The notes: generated by a model not told the origin, from the letters alone. 64,000 nucleotides of DNA from Adiantum capillus-veneris (GCA_014529385.2 CM043961.1:13900978-13964977); one strand, 5' to 3'. Positions 31,964 to 44,734 are shown, counted from the stretch's first letter. Numbers and translations are program-made.

Positions 31964-33269
31964 GAAGGGAGGTTTCAAACCTCTATTGCAAGAGGTATTT
32001 CGAGGGAAAAGTGGCCTTGAGGAAGGAGAATGGGGTTTTCATATCTAGAGGAGGGGAGAGAGGAGAGAGGTAGTAGTCTTGAAGAGAGGAGAGAGGTAAT
32101 AAACTTGGAGATAGTAAAGAGAATAGAGAGGCTTGAAGAAGGAGGTGAATATTTCATAGCTGGAGGGGAGAGAGGATAGAGGTAGCAGCCTTGGAGAGAG
32201 TAAAGAGAAGAGAGATAAGGTCACCATGTTTTTTAAAAGTCTCTTTTTTTCGTGGGAGACGAGGGAGTCAACAGCCTCTAGAGAGAGAAAGAGTGGGTTT
32301 TAACCCCAAATTTATGGAAACAGATTCATATTTTTTTTGTTTTCTTGTTTTATTGATAAATGAAAAGACCCTCCACCTCTAGGCCTATCATTTTGACCAC
32401 TCAATTTTAGGACACGCCACTTCATTACCCCCATTTTCTCATTCCATAATCCATGGAAAAAAAAGAGGCCCTTCTACACCCCATCCTTCCTAATGCACTA
32501 CTTTGTGTTGTGTGCCTTGAGATTCTTCATCTTCTCCAAGGTGTGTGTGCATCTGTGCAACCCAAATTGCAACAACAGGTACCCAATTGGGGGGGGGGGG
32601 GGGGGTCCTTGAATGTACAATGGAAGTAGTACACTTTCCTATGTAAGGCAATATTTTCATTTTCCCTTATAATAATGAAAAATGTCATAAAAATTACAAG
32701 TCAATATTTGTAACTTGTCTACATGTTTGGTGAAGACTATAAGAGGGTAGTATGTTTGATGAATAGTACAAAGTTGGAATTTCTATTTTTGAGCTTGAGC
32801 GTAGGTCAAAAAATTCTCCACGAGCATTTTGGAAATACATGAATGCTCCAAGAGACTCCTATTTTCTCATACTAATTTCTCATTTTCATTTCTTTAGCAT
32901 GTTTGCATTTTCCAATTTGGGCTAATTATTGCACTACCCTTTCATTGGTAGCAGAGACCCTAGTTAGACTCATAAGAATTTTGAACTTCATACAATGCAA
33001 TAAAAGATTTTAAGAGGGGAAGCTGAGCAAAAATCCTATTGCAGATAAGTCCTCTCAATTCATGCAAGAAATATAAGAGAGTAGAGTCTACACACCTCTC
33101 TCTCTCATAGGGTTTGTTTTTTTCTTAATATATACAAATAGAGAATAGTTTTTTATTACATTCAAAATCATCCACATAGGCTCATACAAGTTAGGATATG
33201 TCCTTCTCAACTATTCTCGCTCAAAAGCTCTCCAAATTTTGTAAGATAATTGCTCCTACCTGGAGATGG
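31964..33269. other. Spacer between C2 and G3
   Basis: No gene seen. A purine-rich block with repeated GGAGAGAGG-like wording lies at 32040-32220 and a (G)17 tract at 32589-32605. Confidence 0.55.
32589..32605 (+). repeat. (G)17 tract
   Basis: Seventeen G in a row in non-coding sequence. Confidence 0.95.
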
Positions 33270-34996
33270 TGATAGCTGTTTTTTGGCTCTCCGTAATTGC
33301 CATAGTGAGTTAACCCACCTTGACAAAATCATCCAAACACTGTGGCTATCCCTACCATTTCACTGTATATAGGTGTGTGTGAGTTAGGGGACTTTTCCCA
33401 TATCTTCTTAAAAACCCTTAATTAGCTAGTCACTGCACTAGTTGAGCCAAAAATAAAAAATAAAAAAAAATATAAGTATATTATGGCCCATTTGTGTGTA
33501 AATATTTCATTGTATATAGGGCCTAAATAAAAGGATTTTTCATAATTATTTTGGTATTTATTTAAATATTTCTACCTATGGTGTGTTATTTATGCTATGT
33601 ACATTGACTCAACATTACCATATTTTTTTCTAACCATTCTTCATACTGTTTATTCCATATAAAAATAATTTCATGCAAGCTTCTCTTATTTTTGGTGTAA
33701 CTCCATCCCAACAAAAATCCAAAAAAACTAGTTCTATTTATGTGTATATGTTTTCACTATTGTGATTTTTTCCTTCCTACATCTATTCTCTATTACTCTC
33801 ATAAATTTAACCACCAAAAATATTCATCTTTTTATGGTAGAGTTATAATGAGAGAGATTTATTTTGACCCCTTTATATTTTTTCCACCTATATTATTTAT
33901 ATTTGACATATACATATTGTTTTAGACCCCCCAATATTTGATTTTCTTAGTTGTACTATTGACTTATATCATGATCTCAATAATATCTTCAATGATAGAC
34001 CTACCAAATAAGGTCAAGGGTATGTGGCATGCATGCATGCACCATGGGGAGCTCACTCTTGGAGGTATTTAAAAGAATCATCCAAAGAAGGACCTCACAA
34101 GGACTTTGTGGAGTGGAAAAAATAGTCGGTTTTGCTGAATTTTTAAGAATCACATGCTCCCCAAAATTGAGAAGGTTATACAAACAAAAGTTGTAGCTCC
34201 TGAGCTGAACTTTTATCTCAAATTTTTTCATATTTTTTAAAGCTACGATATGTGAGCTATGATTTTATTGGTGGACCCCAATTTGCCCATGCTATGCAGC
34301 CACACTCCCTCTTCCACTTTATCATTTTCCTCTTTCACACACACTTCTCCACTCATCATCCCTACCTCTGCCACCACTCCTCTCTGCACCCTACTCACCT
34401 TCTTCTCAACCTTGAAGAATAAGAGAAACCATGGTGAACTCATATCTCCTACACACACTTCCATTCCAAAATTGACCACCTAGTCTCATTTTCCCTCATC
34501 CATATTACCCATATCTATCAAAAAACCACAAAATTCAACCTCTTCTCTTGAAAGACAGCACCATGTTGATTGATTACTCATATTCAATCACCTTGGATCT
34601 CAAGGAAGGTCAAGCGTGGAGAAAAAACGTACCGTCAAAGCTAGTGGAACGTCAACAAGCGTCAAAATTGACCCTACTGAAAACACTTGGAGCATCAACA
34701 TTGTAAGAAATCCATATTTTCTTACCTATTAAGAGTTTTTTCTTCCTTATTTGTATCCTATATGGATACTCCCATTGTAAATATCCAATTCTATTTGTAA
34801 ATTAATAAAATACTAACTCTACTAATTTACTAACACTAACCTACTATGAAAGTCCTATCACCTCCACTTCTCTCGTCTCTCTCTTCTTCATCTATCCCCA
34901 CCAACTTCTTGATAATTCCAAGCAAAAGAAATTAGATAAGTGCTGAAAATCTAACCCAACCATGGTTAGAGGAGTAACCCTAGCCCTCAAAATTGC

Positions 34997-35004
34997 TATA
35001 AAAG
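34997..35004 (+). promoter_or_regulatory. TATA box in G3 5' LTR
   Basis: TATAAAAG followed by GAGGGTGTAGCTAGC; the same sequence is at 43792-43799 in the 3' LTR. Confidence 0.7.
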
Positions 35005-35661
35005 GAGGGTGTAGCTAGCACAAAAAGGGGGGAGCCATAAGCAAGAGCACTATGCTATAGCCTGAGAAGCCAAGATCAACCTCTCTAAAAGGAGCTCTTG
35101 AGTGGAGGCTCATTGGCTTATGCATATGCATGTGTTGTATTAGAGGTGATTAGCAAGGGAACTCTATGCCATTGTAAGAGAGAGTGATCATTCAATTTAG
35201 AGTAGGAAATCTATCATTTCTCCTACTAGTGTAAGCCCAACATTTGCTGAATCAAGGATGGTGGATTTGGACCAAGCTTGGATACTTTGTCTCTCTTCCA
35301 ATGTAAAGTAATGGACAACAATGATATGTAAGTGTCTTGGTGTTTTTTAAAGTTCTTGATAGCTTGTCTCTGGGTGTTGTCATCAATTCAGCCATAAATT
35401 CCACATACTATAAGAGGGCAATAGGGTGGAGAGGATTCCCCTGGTCTTAAGACAGTGATTGGGGTGGCTTCTCTTGTGATGTGTTGTGGTGTAATTTACT
35501 CAAGCTATGTTGTACAAATACTAATCTCACTTTGATTGGTTGTGACAGATTTGTAAGAAGGTATTAATGCAACAAGCATCCCCTCCCCCTTCTCTCTCTT
35601 TTTTACATATATAATTGTGTTTGCTTGATCACGGCCGATACATTTCAAAGCAGCCCGAGCA

Positions 35662-35697
35662 CTCTCTCTCTGTGTGTGTGTGTGTGTGTGTGTGTGT
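35662..35697. repeat. (CT)5-(TG)n microsatellite in G3 5' LTR
   Basis: The equivalent site in the 3' LTR is a pure (CT)48 (44461-44556). Confidence 0.97.
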
Positions 35698-35875
35698 CTT
35701 TACGCGTCCTAGTTCGCATCCAAAACTAGGTGGTGCCCCAAATTTGTGTAGGGTTAGGTTGCGGGTTTGTGTGTGTGTTTGTTGTTTTTTCCAATCCCAA
35801 CCCAATTGAGCAGCACGGGAGCCTAGAAAAGTGCTTAGAGGCCACTCTTCTTGTTGCCCGCCCCGGACCGCCTCA

Positions 35876-36474
35876 AATTGGTGCCCCCACAAAGAACGGC
35901 TTGTGTATGTTTTGTGAAGGCTCAACCTTTAGCATAATCAAGTAGCGTGCATGAATCACGAGAATTTGTATGATCCCTTCATTCCCATTGCAAGGCAAAA
36001 GGTACACATAATTGTTAGTACTAAGTTGCAATTTCAACGTGTAATTTGTAGAATTTTAGGTCCTCTTAGGTTGGCAGAGATAAACGCATCAGTAAATCCT
36101 TTTATTTTGCCTCTCATTAGGTACGACCTTAGTTTGGACGGCTATATTTTTGTTTTGTTTTAAGAATTAGGTCATGCATAGACCATGGATAATGGCCCAG
36201 GAATACAGGTTTTCCCCTTTCATTTCACTCCACAGATTAGAGTAAACATTGCAATTAGTAGAAAAATCCATTTTCAACAACGTATGGTGCCCAAAGAGTA
36301 GGAGAAATTCTCGCGTCACCAAACCCTGTCATTCTACCTCTTATTGATTATCATAGGTCATTTGATGTGAATATTTTTATTTTGTTGTAGAATACATTGC
36401 AATTTAGAAAATATTATTGTGTAAATCTTTTAAAGAAAGAAAAAACAAAAACGCGTCACTTTGAAATCAATTCA
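35876..36474 (+). other. Leader of G3 with putative PBS
   Basis: TGGTGCCCCCACAAAGAA at 35879-35896, three bases after the LTR end, is in the PBS position; I could not assign the tRNA. The rest of the 0.6 kb leader contains no gene. Confidence 0.55.
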
Positions 36475-37611
36475 ATGGAGAGCCAACGCCAAATGTATGG
36501 ATATCCTCTTTTCTTTGGAGAGCCTGGAGAGGATGCAGAATTATTTTTAGCAAATTTCAATATGTCTTGTCGTATCAAGAGGATAGTAACTGATCAAGAA
36601 CGTGTAGAGATGTTTGAGGTGGTCCTTAGGAAAGATGCTAGCACTTGGTTTGACTCGTTGCCTGAGAAAGCTAAAGGTAATTACACGGAAGTTGTGAATC
36701 ATTCCAAGAGATACTTGTTTGATCCCCAAAACACTTAAAAACTATGGCAAGACATTGTTTCTCATAAGCAAAAAGACCTAGATGACTACTACTTGTACAA
36801 GCAAGAGTTTCTACGTCTTTGGGATGTATGGGTGAGAAATATTGCTAGCCCTGGCGATGGTGCAGAGTTCCTAAAGAAGGAGAGGTTCATAGCCGGACTC
36901 TATCCTGACCTTAAGGTAAAAGTTGAGGCGGGTGCACCTGCTACCTTTGATGCAGCTAAAACTAGGGCTGCTGAGAAATATAGAAAACTCAAGTGCCGAA
37001 GGGGAGAGGTTCCAATAGAAGGTCTTAGACCCAAAGGTAAGTCACAAGAATCAACATCTAGGGAGCTTCCTGAGGTAACGACGGAAGTGATTGAGAAGTT
37101 AAATGAATCTTTAAGCAGCTTGTCAATTCACCTTGCACAAGCTGTAGGTCCAAAGGGACAAGAAAAGAAGTCTTAAGAGCGAGATCCACAACCTAGGAGA
37201 GTCTTGCAATGTTGGAATTGCGGAGAGTCTGGACATGGGATGTATAATTGTCCTTGGCCCCGTGGGGAGCCACGGAGGCCTAACTTGAATTACCCATTGA
37301 TGAATGCAGGTGAAGAAACTGGTCAACAACCAAGGCTTCTACAAAGGCCAAATGGAGCAAGACCACCTCCACAAGGAGTGGAAGGAGTTCCACCTTTGCC
37401 AGACCCAAATGTGCATGTGGTAGAGGTGACAAACTCAAATGAGGTTGACATGGAAGCAAATGGCATTAAGCGTGGCCGAGGAAAAGGTAAAGAGAAAGAA
37501 GGTGTCACATCACAGAGTGACCATGGATGAGGCAAGAAGGCAAAGGAGACCAAGGAAGCTAAGAGGACTCAACGTCGTATCAATCTCCAAGACTTCCCTC
37601 TTGGACATGGT
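36475..37611 (+). pseudogene. Gag of G3
   Basis: Starts MESQRQMYGYPLFFGEPGED, 600 bases after the LTR. The capsid domain has a Trp in DASTWFDSLPEKAKGNY, then WQDIVSHKQKDLDDYYLYKQ and GLYPDLKVKVEAGAP. A basic stretch and coiled segment follow and one knuckle CWNCGESGHGMYNC at about 37207-37248 (C-x2-C-x4-H-x4-C, complete). In-frame stops are at 36736 (TAA), 37174 (TAA) and 37528 (TGA, as from CGA). All pieces share one frame, so a single gag-pol polyprotein existed. It would form the particle and bind RNA. Confidence 0.85.
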
Positions 37612-38595
37612 ATGGCTCCATACAACCTATTGGAAGACATGAGAGGTAAGGGTCCTGATATCTCATGGCCTCAGCTTCTTGCATTATGCCCACAAGTTAG
37701 GAGGGATTTAACAAAGGCAGCTAGCACTAGGAGAAAGGTAAAAGAGAGTGTGCCTGCTGTAAAACTTGCACATGTTGAAATGAATGAGTATACTACACCT
37801 GTGCTAGATTGTTACATCAAAGGAAGATTGGTTAGGAAAGGTCTAGTGGATGGGGGTGCACAAATTTGCATCATGACAGAGGGACTCATGCAAAAACTAG
37901 GCATGCACATCCATGAGACACCTGAAATTAAAGTCAAGATGGCAAACAATAGCAAAGCTAGGTGTGTAGGCATTTGTAAAAATGTTTTTTTAGAGGCCTT
38001 TGGCATTAAGAAGGCAATGGATTTTTATGTTATGTCTACGAAAGGAAATGGTTATCCATTTATCCTAGGGAGACCATGGCTAATGAAAATGCGAGCTTTG
38101 CAGGATTGGGAGAGTGGAAAGCTAATTTGCAGGAATGAAAATCATAAGAAGGTTGTCTTTGACATGAAGGAGCAATGCCAAGAGGAGCTCCATGAAGAAT
38201 CATCTCAAAGTGAGACGGAGGAAGGCTGGACCAATAGCACTTCAGACGGAGAAAGTAGCGGCAACATTACTGAAGAGGAGTCTTCCATCGAAGTCATGGG
38301 GGTAAGGTTTAAGCCAAACAACCAAGAGACCTCTTGCCCAGGTTTGGAAGAGGTAGGTTTCCAAGAAAACCAAAAAGTGGAAGATGAAAGAATGCTAGAA
38401 GGTATGTTATCTACAACACTTACAAAGGATGAAAGAGAGGAGCTCAAAGGTGTGTTAAAGAAATTTCCTAGGCTTTTTGCTAAAGACTACACCGATGTGC
38501 GTGGAGTAGATGCTGTTCAACACAAAATTGAGCTGAAGCCAGAGGCCACACCTAAGGCTCAGAAGCTACAAAGGCTAGGAGTCATCAAGGAGTAG
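37612..38595 (+). pseudogene. Protease and linker of G3
   Basis: Continues the gag frame. The protease motif reads KGLVDGGAQICIMTEGLMQK near codon 80, so the usual D-S/T-G is D-G-G; the flap and C-terminal part GYPFILGRPWLMKMRALQDW are visible. An acidic linker with Ser/Glu runs follows (SSQSETEEGW), then KKFPRLFAKDYTDV, the usual segment before RT. A TAG at 38593 (as from CAG) ends this piece. The loss of the active-site Ser/Thr suggests an inactive protease. Confidence 0.82.
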
Positions 38596-40017
38596 GCTTT
38601 ACTCAAGGAGGTAAGAAAGATTCTAGCAGCAAGTTTCATTTATCCAGTGGAGAATTTAGAGTGGGTCTCTCCCGTTGTTGTCACTCCTAAGAAAAATGGC
38701 AAGTGGAGGGTGTGTGTGGATTACCGTCCACTCAATGAGGCAACAAAAAGAGATCACCTTCCCCTCCACTTTCAAGATGAGATACTAAATGAGGAAGCTG
38801 GTCATGAGAAGTACACTCTGTGTGATGGCTACTCAGGTTACTTTCAAATAGGTATAGCATTGGAAGATCAGTTGAAAACAACCTTCATCACTCCTTGGGG
38901 TTGTTATACTTTTAGAGTCATGCCATTTGGACTAACAAATGCTCCTACAACTTTCCAACGCTTCATGAACATGGTGTTTCAAGCATTCTTTGGAAAGTCC
39001 ATTAGGGTTTTTATTGATGATTTTTGCATTTATAGCTCAAAATCATTGCATCCACAAAGGGTAGAAGAAGGTTTAAAGAAGCTCTACGACATGGGAGGTC
39101 AAATCAACCCCGACAAGTGTCACATAGGTGAGGATGAAGTGATCTTGCTTGGTCACAAGGTTTCCTATAAAGGCATTGAGGTGGATCCTTCAAAGGGAAA
39201 GGCTCTTATTGAGCTCCCATCACCCGAGAATCTCAAAGAGGTCATCTCATTCATTCAAAAGATGAAGTTTATGTCACGCTTTATTCACTTAGCTTCGGAG
39301 TTGCTTCATCCTTTGCAAAAGTTGACACAACAAGTAGAATTTGCATGGTCTTATGAGCTTGAAGAGTACTTTTGTAACATTAAAGTCATTTTGTCAGAGC
39401 TACCAATACTCATGCCTCCTTGTTGGGAGTACACATTCTTTGTTAGCTCTAGTGTTGGGAAGGAAACAATTGGTGCAGTTTTATTACAACAAGATCCCCA
39501 CAATACCAGGATGCGACCCATCTACTTTGCTAGTAGGGTCATGAATGCTTTGGAGAGAGGCTACACGGAGGCAGAACTCATGATTCTTTCTCTCATGTTT
39601 GTGGTGAGAAAGTTTAGATCCTACTTGCTACCAAAACCTTTTGTAATTCTCACTGCAAAAAAATTATTTCCTTGGGTGTCATCTCAAATGAATCTTAGCA
39701 CCAGGATCTCAAAGTGGATTATGGAATTTCAAGAGTTCCAATACTCTTTCAAGGTAGAAGCTAGTATGTGTGCAAAATTGGCAGGGATCTTTACTTATAG
39801 GGTACATGAGAAGGAGATTAAGGTGCCTGAAGTAAAGAGCCTACCATTGCCACCACCTAAAAGTATTCCTAATGCTTTTACCTTGTTCTTTGATGGAGCT
39901 TTTCGACGAGTCACAGGAAAAGCAGGGGGAGGGCTAGTATTGCTCAACCCAAGTGGAGAGGTGGTCATGAAAGAGAAGGTCAATCTACCAGGTTCAACTA
40001 GCAAAAATGAAGCATAA
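38596..40017 (+). pseudogene. RT and first RNase H of G3
   Basis: RT blocks in order: VSPVVVTPKKNGKWRVCVDY, TLCDGYSGYFQIGIA (first Asp), RVMPFGLTNAPTTFQRFM, and VFIDDFCIYS with the Asp pair. The RNase H part has FFVSSSVGKETIGAVLLQQ, where the first catalytic Asp is not seen, then IYFASRVMNALERGYTEAEL. Loss of catalytic residues in this RNase H is common in Tat elements, where the second RNase H takes over (family knowledge). The second RNase H begins at TLFFDGAFRR near 39885 and is cut by TAA at 40015. Confidence 0.88.
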
Positions 40018-40443
40018 TACGACACACTACTTCATGGTTTAAAGATATGCATTGGCCAAGGTATACAACGTCTCATGGTAAAAGGGGATGCACTTCTCAT
40101 TGTGAAGCAAATTTTAGGCATTTGGGCATGCAAGAATGAAAGCTTAAGGACAAAAGTTCATGCCATTCTTAGGATGTTTAATCAGTTTGAAGAAGTGGAA
40201 CTATATTATATTCCTAGGAAACAAAATGAAGATGCCGAGTTACTTGCACAAAAAGCAGTTACATGTGTTGAGAAAGAAGTGCAGGTCATCATGGCGGCAG
40301 CAATTGTCAAGCAACTGAGATACCAGGGATTGGAGTCATTGACTCCCATTATTAGCTACACTTTGGAGGGTGAGTTTCCACAAGACTTCACGAAGGCTCA
40401 GAAGAGGAGACTCATGAAAAAGGCAAGCGCGTATCTCTTTCTA
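39880..40443 (+). pseudogene. Second, archaeal-type RNase H (aRH) of G3
   Basis: RNase H fold: FDGAFRR-x-GKAGGGLVLLN (first Asp), STSKNEA-stop-YDTLLHGL, VKGDALLIVKQI (third acidic residue), and NEDAELLAQKA, where the usual AD-x-LA reads AE. The stop at 40015-40017 falls where the catalytic Glu of the NEAEY motif would be. The stretch lies between RNase H and integrase, the position typical of Tat elements. A local frame slip near 40437-40495 breaks the link to the integrase and is then compensated. Confidence 0.75.
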
Positions 40444-40497
40444 TAAGGATCCCTCTATCAAAGAGGGAAGGATCAAGTGTGAAAAAGAGTATCAACT

Positions 40498-41633
40498 ATC
40501 AAGGAAATTCCATCCATTCTAAAAGGTTTGCATGAAGAGGCATGTGGTGGTCATTTTGCCCAAGAGTTAACTGTGAAGAAGATTTTGCTTGCGGGGTATG
40601 TTTGGCCAAGTCTGCATGTGGATGTCCAACATTGGTGTAAAAGTTGTCACAATTGTCAGGTAAATGGGAATAGAAGATTGGTTTATGGTCCAAGGAAAAT
40701 CGTGCTTGCAAATGGACCCTTTGAAAAGTGGGGCATTGATGCTATGGGTCCTCTCCCTATGACAAAAAATGGTAAACTCTACATTCTAGTGGCTGTAGAC
40801 TATATGACTAGGTGGGTGGAAGCACAAAGTGTGGCAAAGGTAAATGAGAGGACAGTGAGCAAATTTGTCTACACTCACATTTGTTGTAGATTTGGCACAC
40901 CTTTGGAGATTGTTTCTGATAATGGTCCAGGGTTTAGAAAGGGCTTGCTCACAGAAGTTTGTGAAGAACTTCACATTCTACATCGTCATAGTACACCCTA
41001 CTATCCCCAATCCAATGGTCTGGTAGAAAAAGCTAATGGTGTCATTGTAGGCATCATTAGAAAGATGGTGAGAAACAAGACAAATTTGTGGGATGACTTC
41101 TTGGATGGTGCCTTGTGGGTGTATCGAACCACATATAGGGAAGCCACGGAGTTTACACCATTTCACTTGGTCTATAGTCAAGAGGATTTACAACCAATTG
41201 AGCTCAACATTCCAACAATCCGACTTCATGGCACAGCAGCACAAGATTATCAAGAAGCATGGATGGATCGACTTCTTACCTTAGCTGAGCTTGAGTGGAA
41301 AAGAGAAGTAGCATACGAGAGCTACAAGAGGAAAGCTACGTAGACGAAGGAGAAGCTTGACAAGAAACTAAAGGACAAAGGCATCAATGAAGGAGATCTT
41401 GTGCTAAGGTATGACAATCGACTCGATAATCGTTTTGATGCCAAATTGAAACTAGATGGCAGGGGCCATACATAGTTAAGAAGGCTTTCAATTCAAGTTA
41501 CTATCAACTTATGGACTTGAATGGGAAAGAACACTCTAGGAAGGTAAATGGTTATCGCTTGAAGCCCTATTTGAGTCACCTTCTACCAAAAGGATCTACC
41601 AAAGATCTGTCAAAGGGCAGTTGTCTCATGTAA
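40498..41633 (+). pseudogene. Integrase of G3
   Basis: The zinc-binding HHCC part reads HEEACGGHF with WCKSCHNCQ. Core: WGIDAMGPLPMTKNGK (Asp), IVSDNGPGFRKG (Asp), STPYYPQSNGLVEKANG (Glu), so the D-D-E triad is complete. A TAG at 41341 stops the frame; beyond it a GPY/F-type C-terminal module is readable after frame shifts (INEGDLVLRYDNR, GPYIVKKAFNSSYYQLMD, GYRLKPYLSHL). It would insert the element DNA. Best preserved enzyme of the element, but not open to its end. Confidence 0.88.
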
Positions 41634-41650
41634 GTATTGTTACATGAGGC

Positions 41651-42174
41651 ATGAGTGTAACTCCAACCAAAATTTTGAGGGGCCAAACAATGAAGATCTT
41701 GTCAAGGACTCTGAAGCACTCTCTTTGGAAAAGATGCGCTATGATGGTACATGAATATACCATCATCCTGGGGGAGGGCTAATGATAGCCGTTTTTCGGC
41801 TCTCCATAATTGCCATAGTGAGTTAACCCACCCTACCAAAATCATCCAAACACTGTGGCTATCCCTACCATTTCACTGTATATAGGTGTGTGTGAGTTAG
41901 GGGACTTTTCCCATGAGTGTAACTCCAACCAAAATTTTGAGGGGCCAAACAATGAAGATCTCGTCAAGGACTCTGAAGCACTCTCTTTGGAAAAGATGCG
42001 CTATGATGGTACATGAATATACCATCATCCTGGGGGAGGGCTAATGATAGCCGTTTTTCGGCTCTCCATAATTGCCATAGTGAGTTAACCCACCCTACCA
42101 AAATCATCCAAACACTGTGGCTATCCCTACCATTTCACTGTATATAGGTGTGTGTGAGTTAGGGGACTTTTCCC
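41651..42174 (+). repeat. 262-base tandem duplication across PPT and LTR start of G3
   Basis: Copies 41651-41912 and 41913-42174 each hold the integrase tail, the polypurine tract CTGGGGGAGGGCTAA and the first 130 bases of the LTR. They are almost identical. As a result the 3' LTR has two possible starts, 41783 and 42045. Confidence 0.95.
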
Positions 42175-42220
42175 ATATCTTCTTAAAAACCCTTAACTAG
42201 CTAGTCATTGCGCTAGTTGA

Positions 42221-42223
<3 letters not shown>

Positions 42224-42271
<48 letters not shown>
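42224..42271. repeat. (TA)24 microsatellite in G3 3' LTR
   Basis: The 5' LTR has an A-rich, non-repeating stretch at the same place (33454-33475). Confidence 0.97.
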
Positions 42272-42272
<1 letters not shown>

Positions 42273-44456
42273 TATATTATGGCCCATTTGTGTGTAAATA
42301 TTTCATTGTATATACGGCCTAAATAAAAGGATTTTTCATAATTATTTTGATATTTATTTAAATATTTCTACCTATGGTGTGTTATTTATGCTATGTACAT
42401 TGACTCAACCTTACCATATTTTTTCTTACCATTTTGCGTACTCTTTAATCCATATAAAAATAATTTCATGCAAGCTTCTCTTATTTTTGGTGTAGCTCCA
42501 TCCCAACAAAAATCCAAAAACATTAGTTCTATTTATATGTATATTTTTTCACTATTGTGATTTTTTCCTTCCTACATCTATTCTCTATTACTCTCATAAA
42601 TTAGACCACCAAATATATTCATCTTTTTATGGTAGACTTAAAATAAGAGAGATTTATTTTGACCCCTTTATATTTTTTCCACCTATATTATTTATATTTG
42701 ACATGTACATATTTTTTTAGACTCCCCAATATTTGATTTTCTTAGTTGTACTATTCACTTATATCATGATCTCAATAATATCTTCAATGATAGACCTACC
42801 AAATAAGGTCAAGGGTATGTGGCATGCATGCATGCACCATGGGGAGCTCACTCTTGGAGGTATTTAAAAGAATCATCCAAAGAAGGACCTCACAAGGACT
42901 TTGTGGAGTGGAAAACACAGTCGGTTTTGCTGAATTTTTAAAGATCACATGCTCCCGGAATTTGAGAAGGTTATACAAACAAAAGTTGTAGCTCCTCAGC
43001 TGAACTTTTACCTCAAATTTTGTCATATTTTTTTGAGCTACGATATGTGAGCTATGATTTTATTGGTGGACCCAATTTGCCCATGCTATGCAGCCACACT
43101 CCCTCTTCCACTTTATCATTTTCCTCTTTCACACACACTTCTCCACTCATCATCCCTACCTCTGTCACCACTCCTCTCTACACCCTACTCACCTTCTTCT
43201 CAACCTTGAAGAATAAGAGAAAACATGGTGAACTCATATCTCCTACACACACTTCCATTCCAAAATTGACCACCTAGTCTCATTTTCCCTCATCCATATT
43301 ACCCACATCTATCAAAAAACCACAAAATTCAACCTCTTCTCTTGAAAGACAGCACCATGTTGATTGATTACTCATATTCAATCACCTTGGCTCTCAAGGA
43401 AGGTCAAGAGTGGAGAAAAAACGTACCGTCAAAGCTAGTGGACCGTCAACAAGCGTCAAAATTGACCCTACTCAATACACTTGGAGCATCAACATTGTAA
43501 GAAATCCATATTTTCTTACCTATTAAGAGTTTTTTCTTCCTTATTTGTATCCTATATGGATACTCCCATTGTAAATATCCAATTCTATTTGTAAATTAAT
43601 AAAATACTAACTCTACTAATTTACTAACACTAACCTACTATGAAAAGTGCCATCACCTCCACTTCTCTCCTCTCTCTCTTCTTCATCTATCCCCACCAAC
43701 TTCTTGATAATTCCAAGCAAAAGAAATTAGATAAGTGCTGAAAATATAACCCAACCATGGTTAGAGGAGTAACCCTAGCCCTCAAAATTGCTATAAAAGG
43801 AGGGTGTAGCTAGCACAAAAAGGGGGAAGCCATAAGCAAGAGCACTATGCTATAGCTTGAGAAGCCAAGCTCAAACTCTCTAGAAGGAGCTCTTGAGTCA
43901 AAGCATATTGGCTTATGCATATGCATGTGTTGTATTAGGGGTGATTAGCAAGGGAAATCTATGCCATTGTAAGAGAGAGTGATCATTCAATTGAGAGTAG
44001 GAAATCTATCATTTCTCCTACTAGTGTAAGCCCAACATTTGCTGAATCAAGGAGGGTGGATTTGGACTAAGCTTGGATACTTTGTCTCTCTTCCAATGTA
44101 AAGTAATGGACAACAATGATGTGTAAGTGTCTTGGTGTTTTTTTAAGTTCTTGATAGCTTGTCTCTGGGTGTTGTCATCAATTCAGCCATAAATTCCACA
44201 TACTGTAAGAGGGCAACAGGGTGGAGAGGACTCCCCTGGCCTTAAGACAGTGATTGGGGTGGCTTCTGTTGTGATATGTTGTGGTGTAATTTACTCTAGC
44301 TATGTTGAACAAATACTAATCTCACTTTGATTGGTCATGACAGATTTGTAAGAAGGTATTAATGCAACAAGCATCCCCTTCCCCTTCTCTCTCTTTTTTA
44401 CATATATAATTGTGTTTGGTTGATCACGGCCGATACATTTCAAAGCAACCCGAGCA

Positions 44457-44558
<102 letters not shown>

Positions 44559-44734
44559 ACGCGTCCTAGTTCGCATCTAAAACTAGGTGGTGCCCCAAAT
44601 TTGTGTAGGGTTAGGTTGCGGGGTTGTGTGTGTGTGTTTGTTGTTTTTTCCAACCCCAACCCAATTGAGCAGCACGGGAGCCTCGAAAAGGGCTTAGAGG
44701 TCACTCTTCTTGTTGCCCGCCCTGGACCGCCTCA

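Larger units (their letters stand above)
33270..35875 (+). repeat. 5' LTR of G3
   Basis: 2606 bases, TGATAG to GCCTCA, closely similar to 42045-44734. TATA box TATAAAAG at 34997-35004. Ends with (CT)5-(TG)n at 35662-35697. A hairpin GTAAGAAA/TTTCTTAC lies near 34706. The small open stretches at 34001-34483 recur in the other LTR and are LTR sequence, not genes. Confidence 0.92.

Noticed and set aside
34001-34483. Two facing small open frames, repeated at 42796-43277
   Set aside because: They occur at the same place in both G3 LTRs, so their similarity reflects LTR duplication and is not evidence for a gene.
37323-37553. Minus-strand open frame in G3 gag
   Set aside because: Antisense of the Pro-rich end of gag; no independent support.
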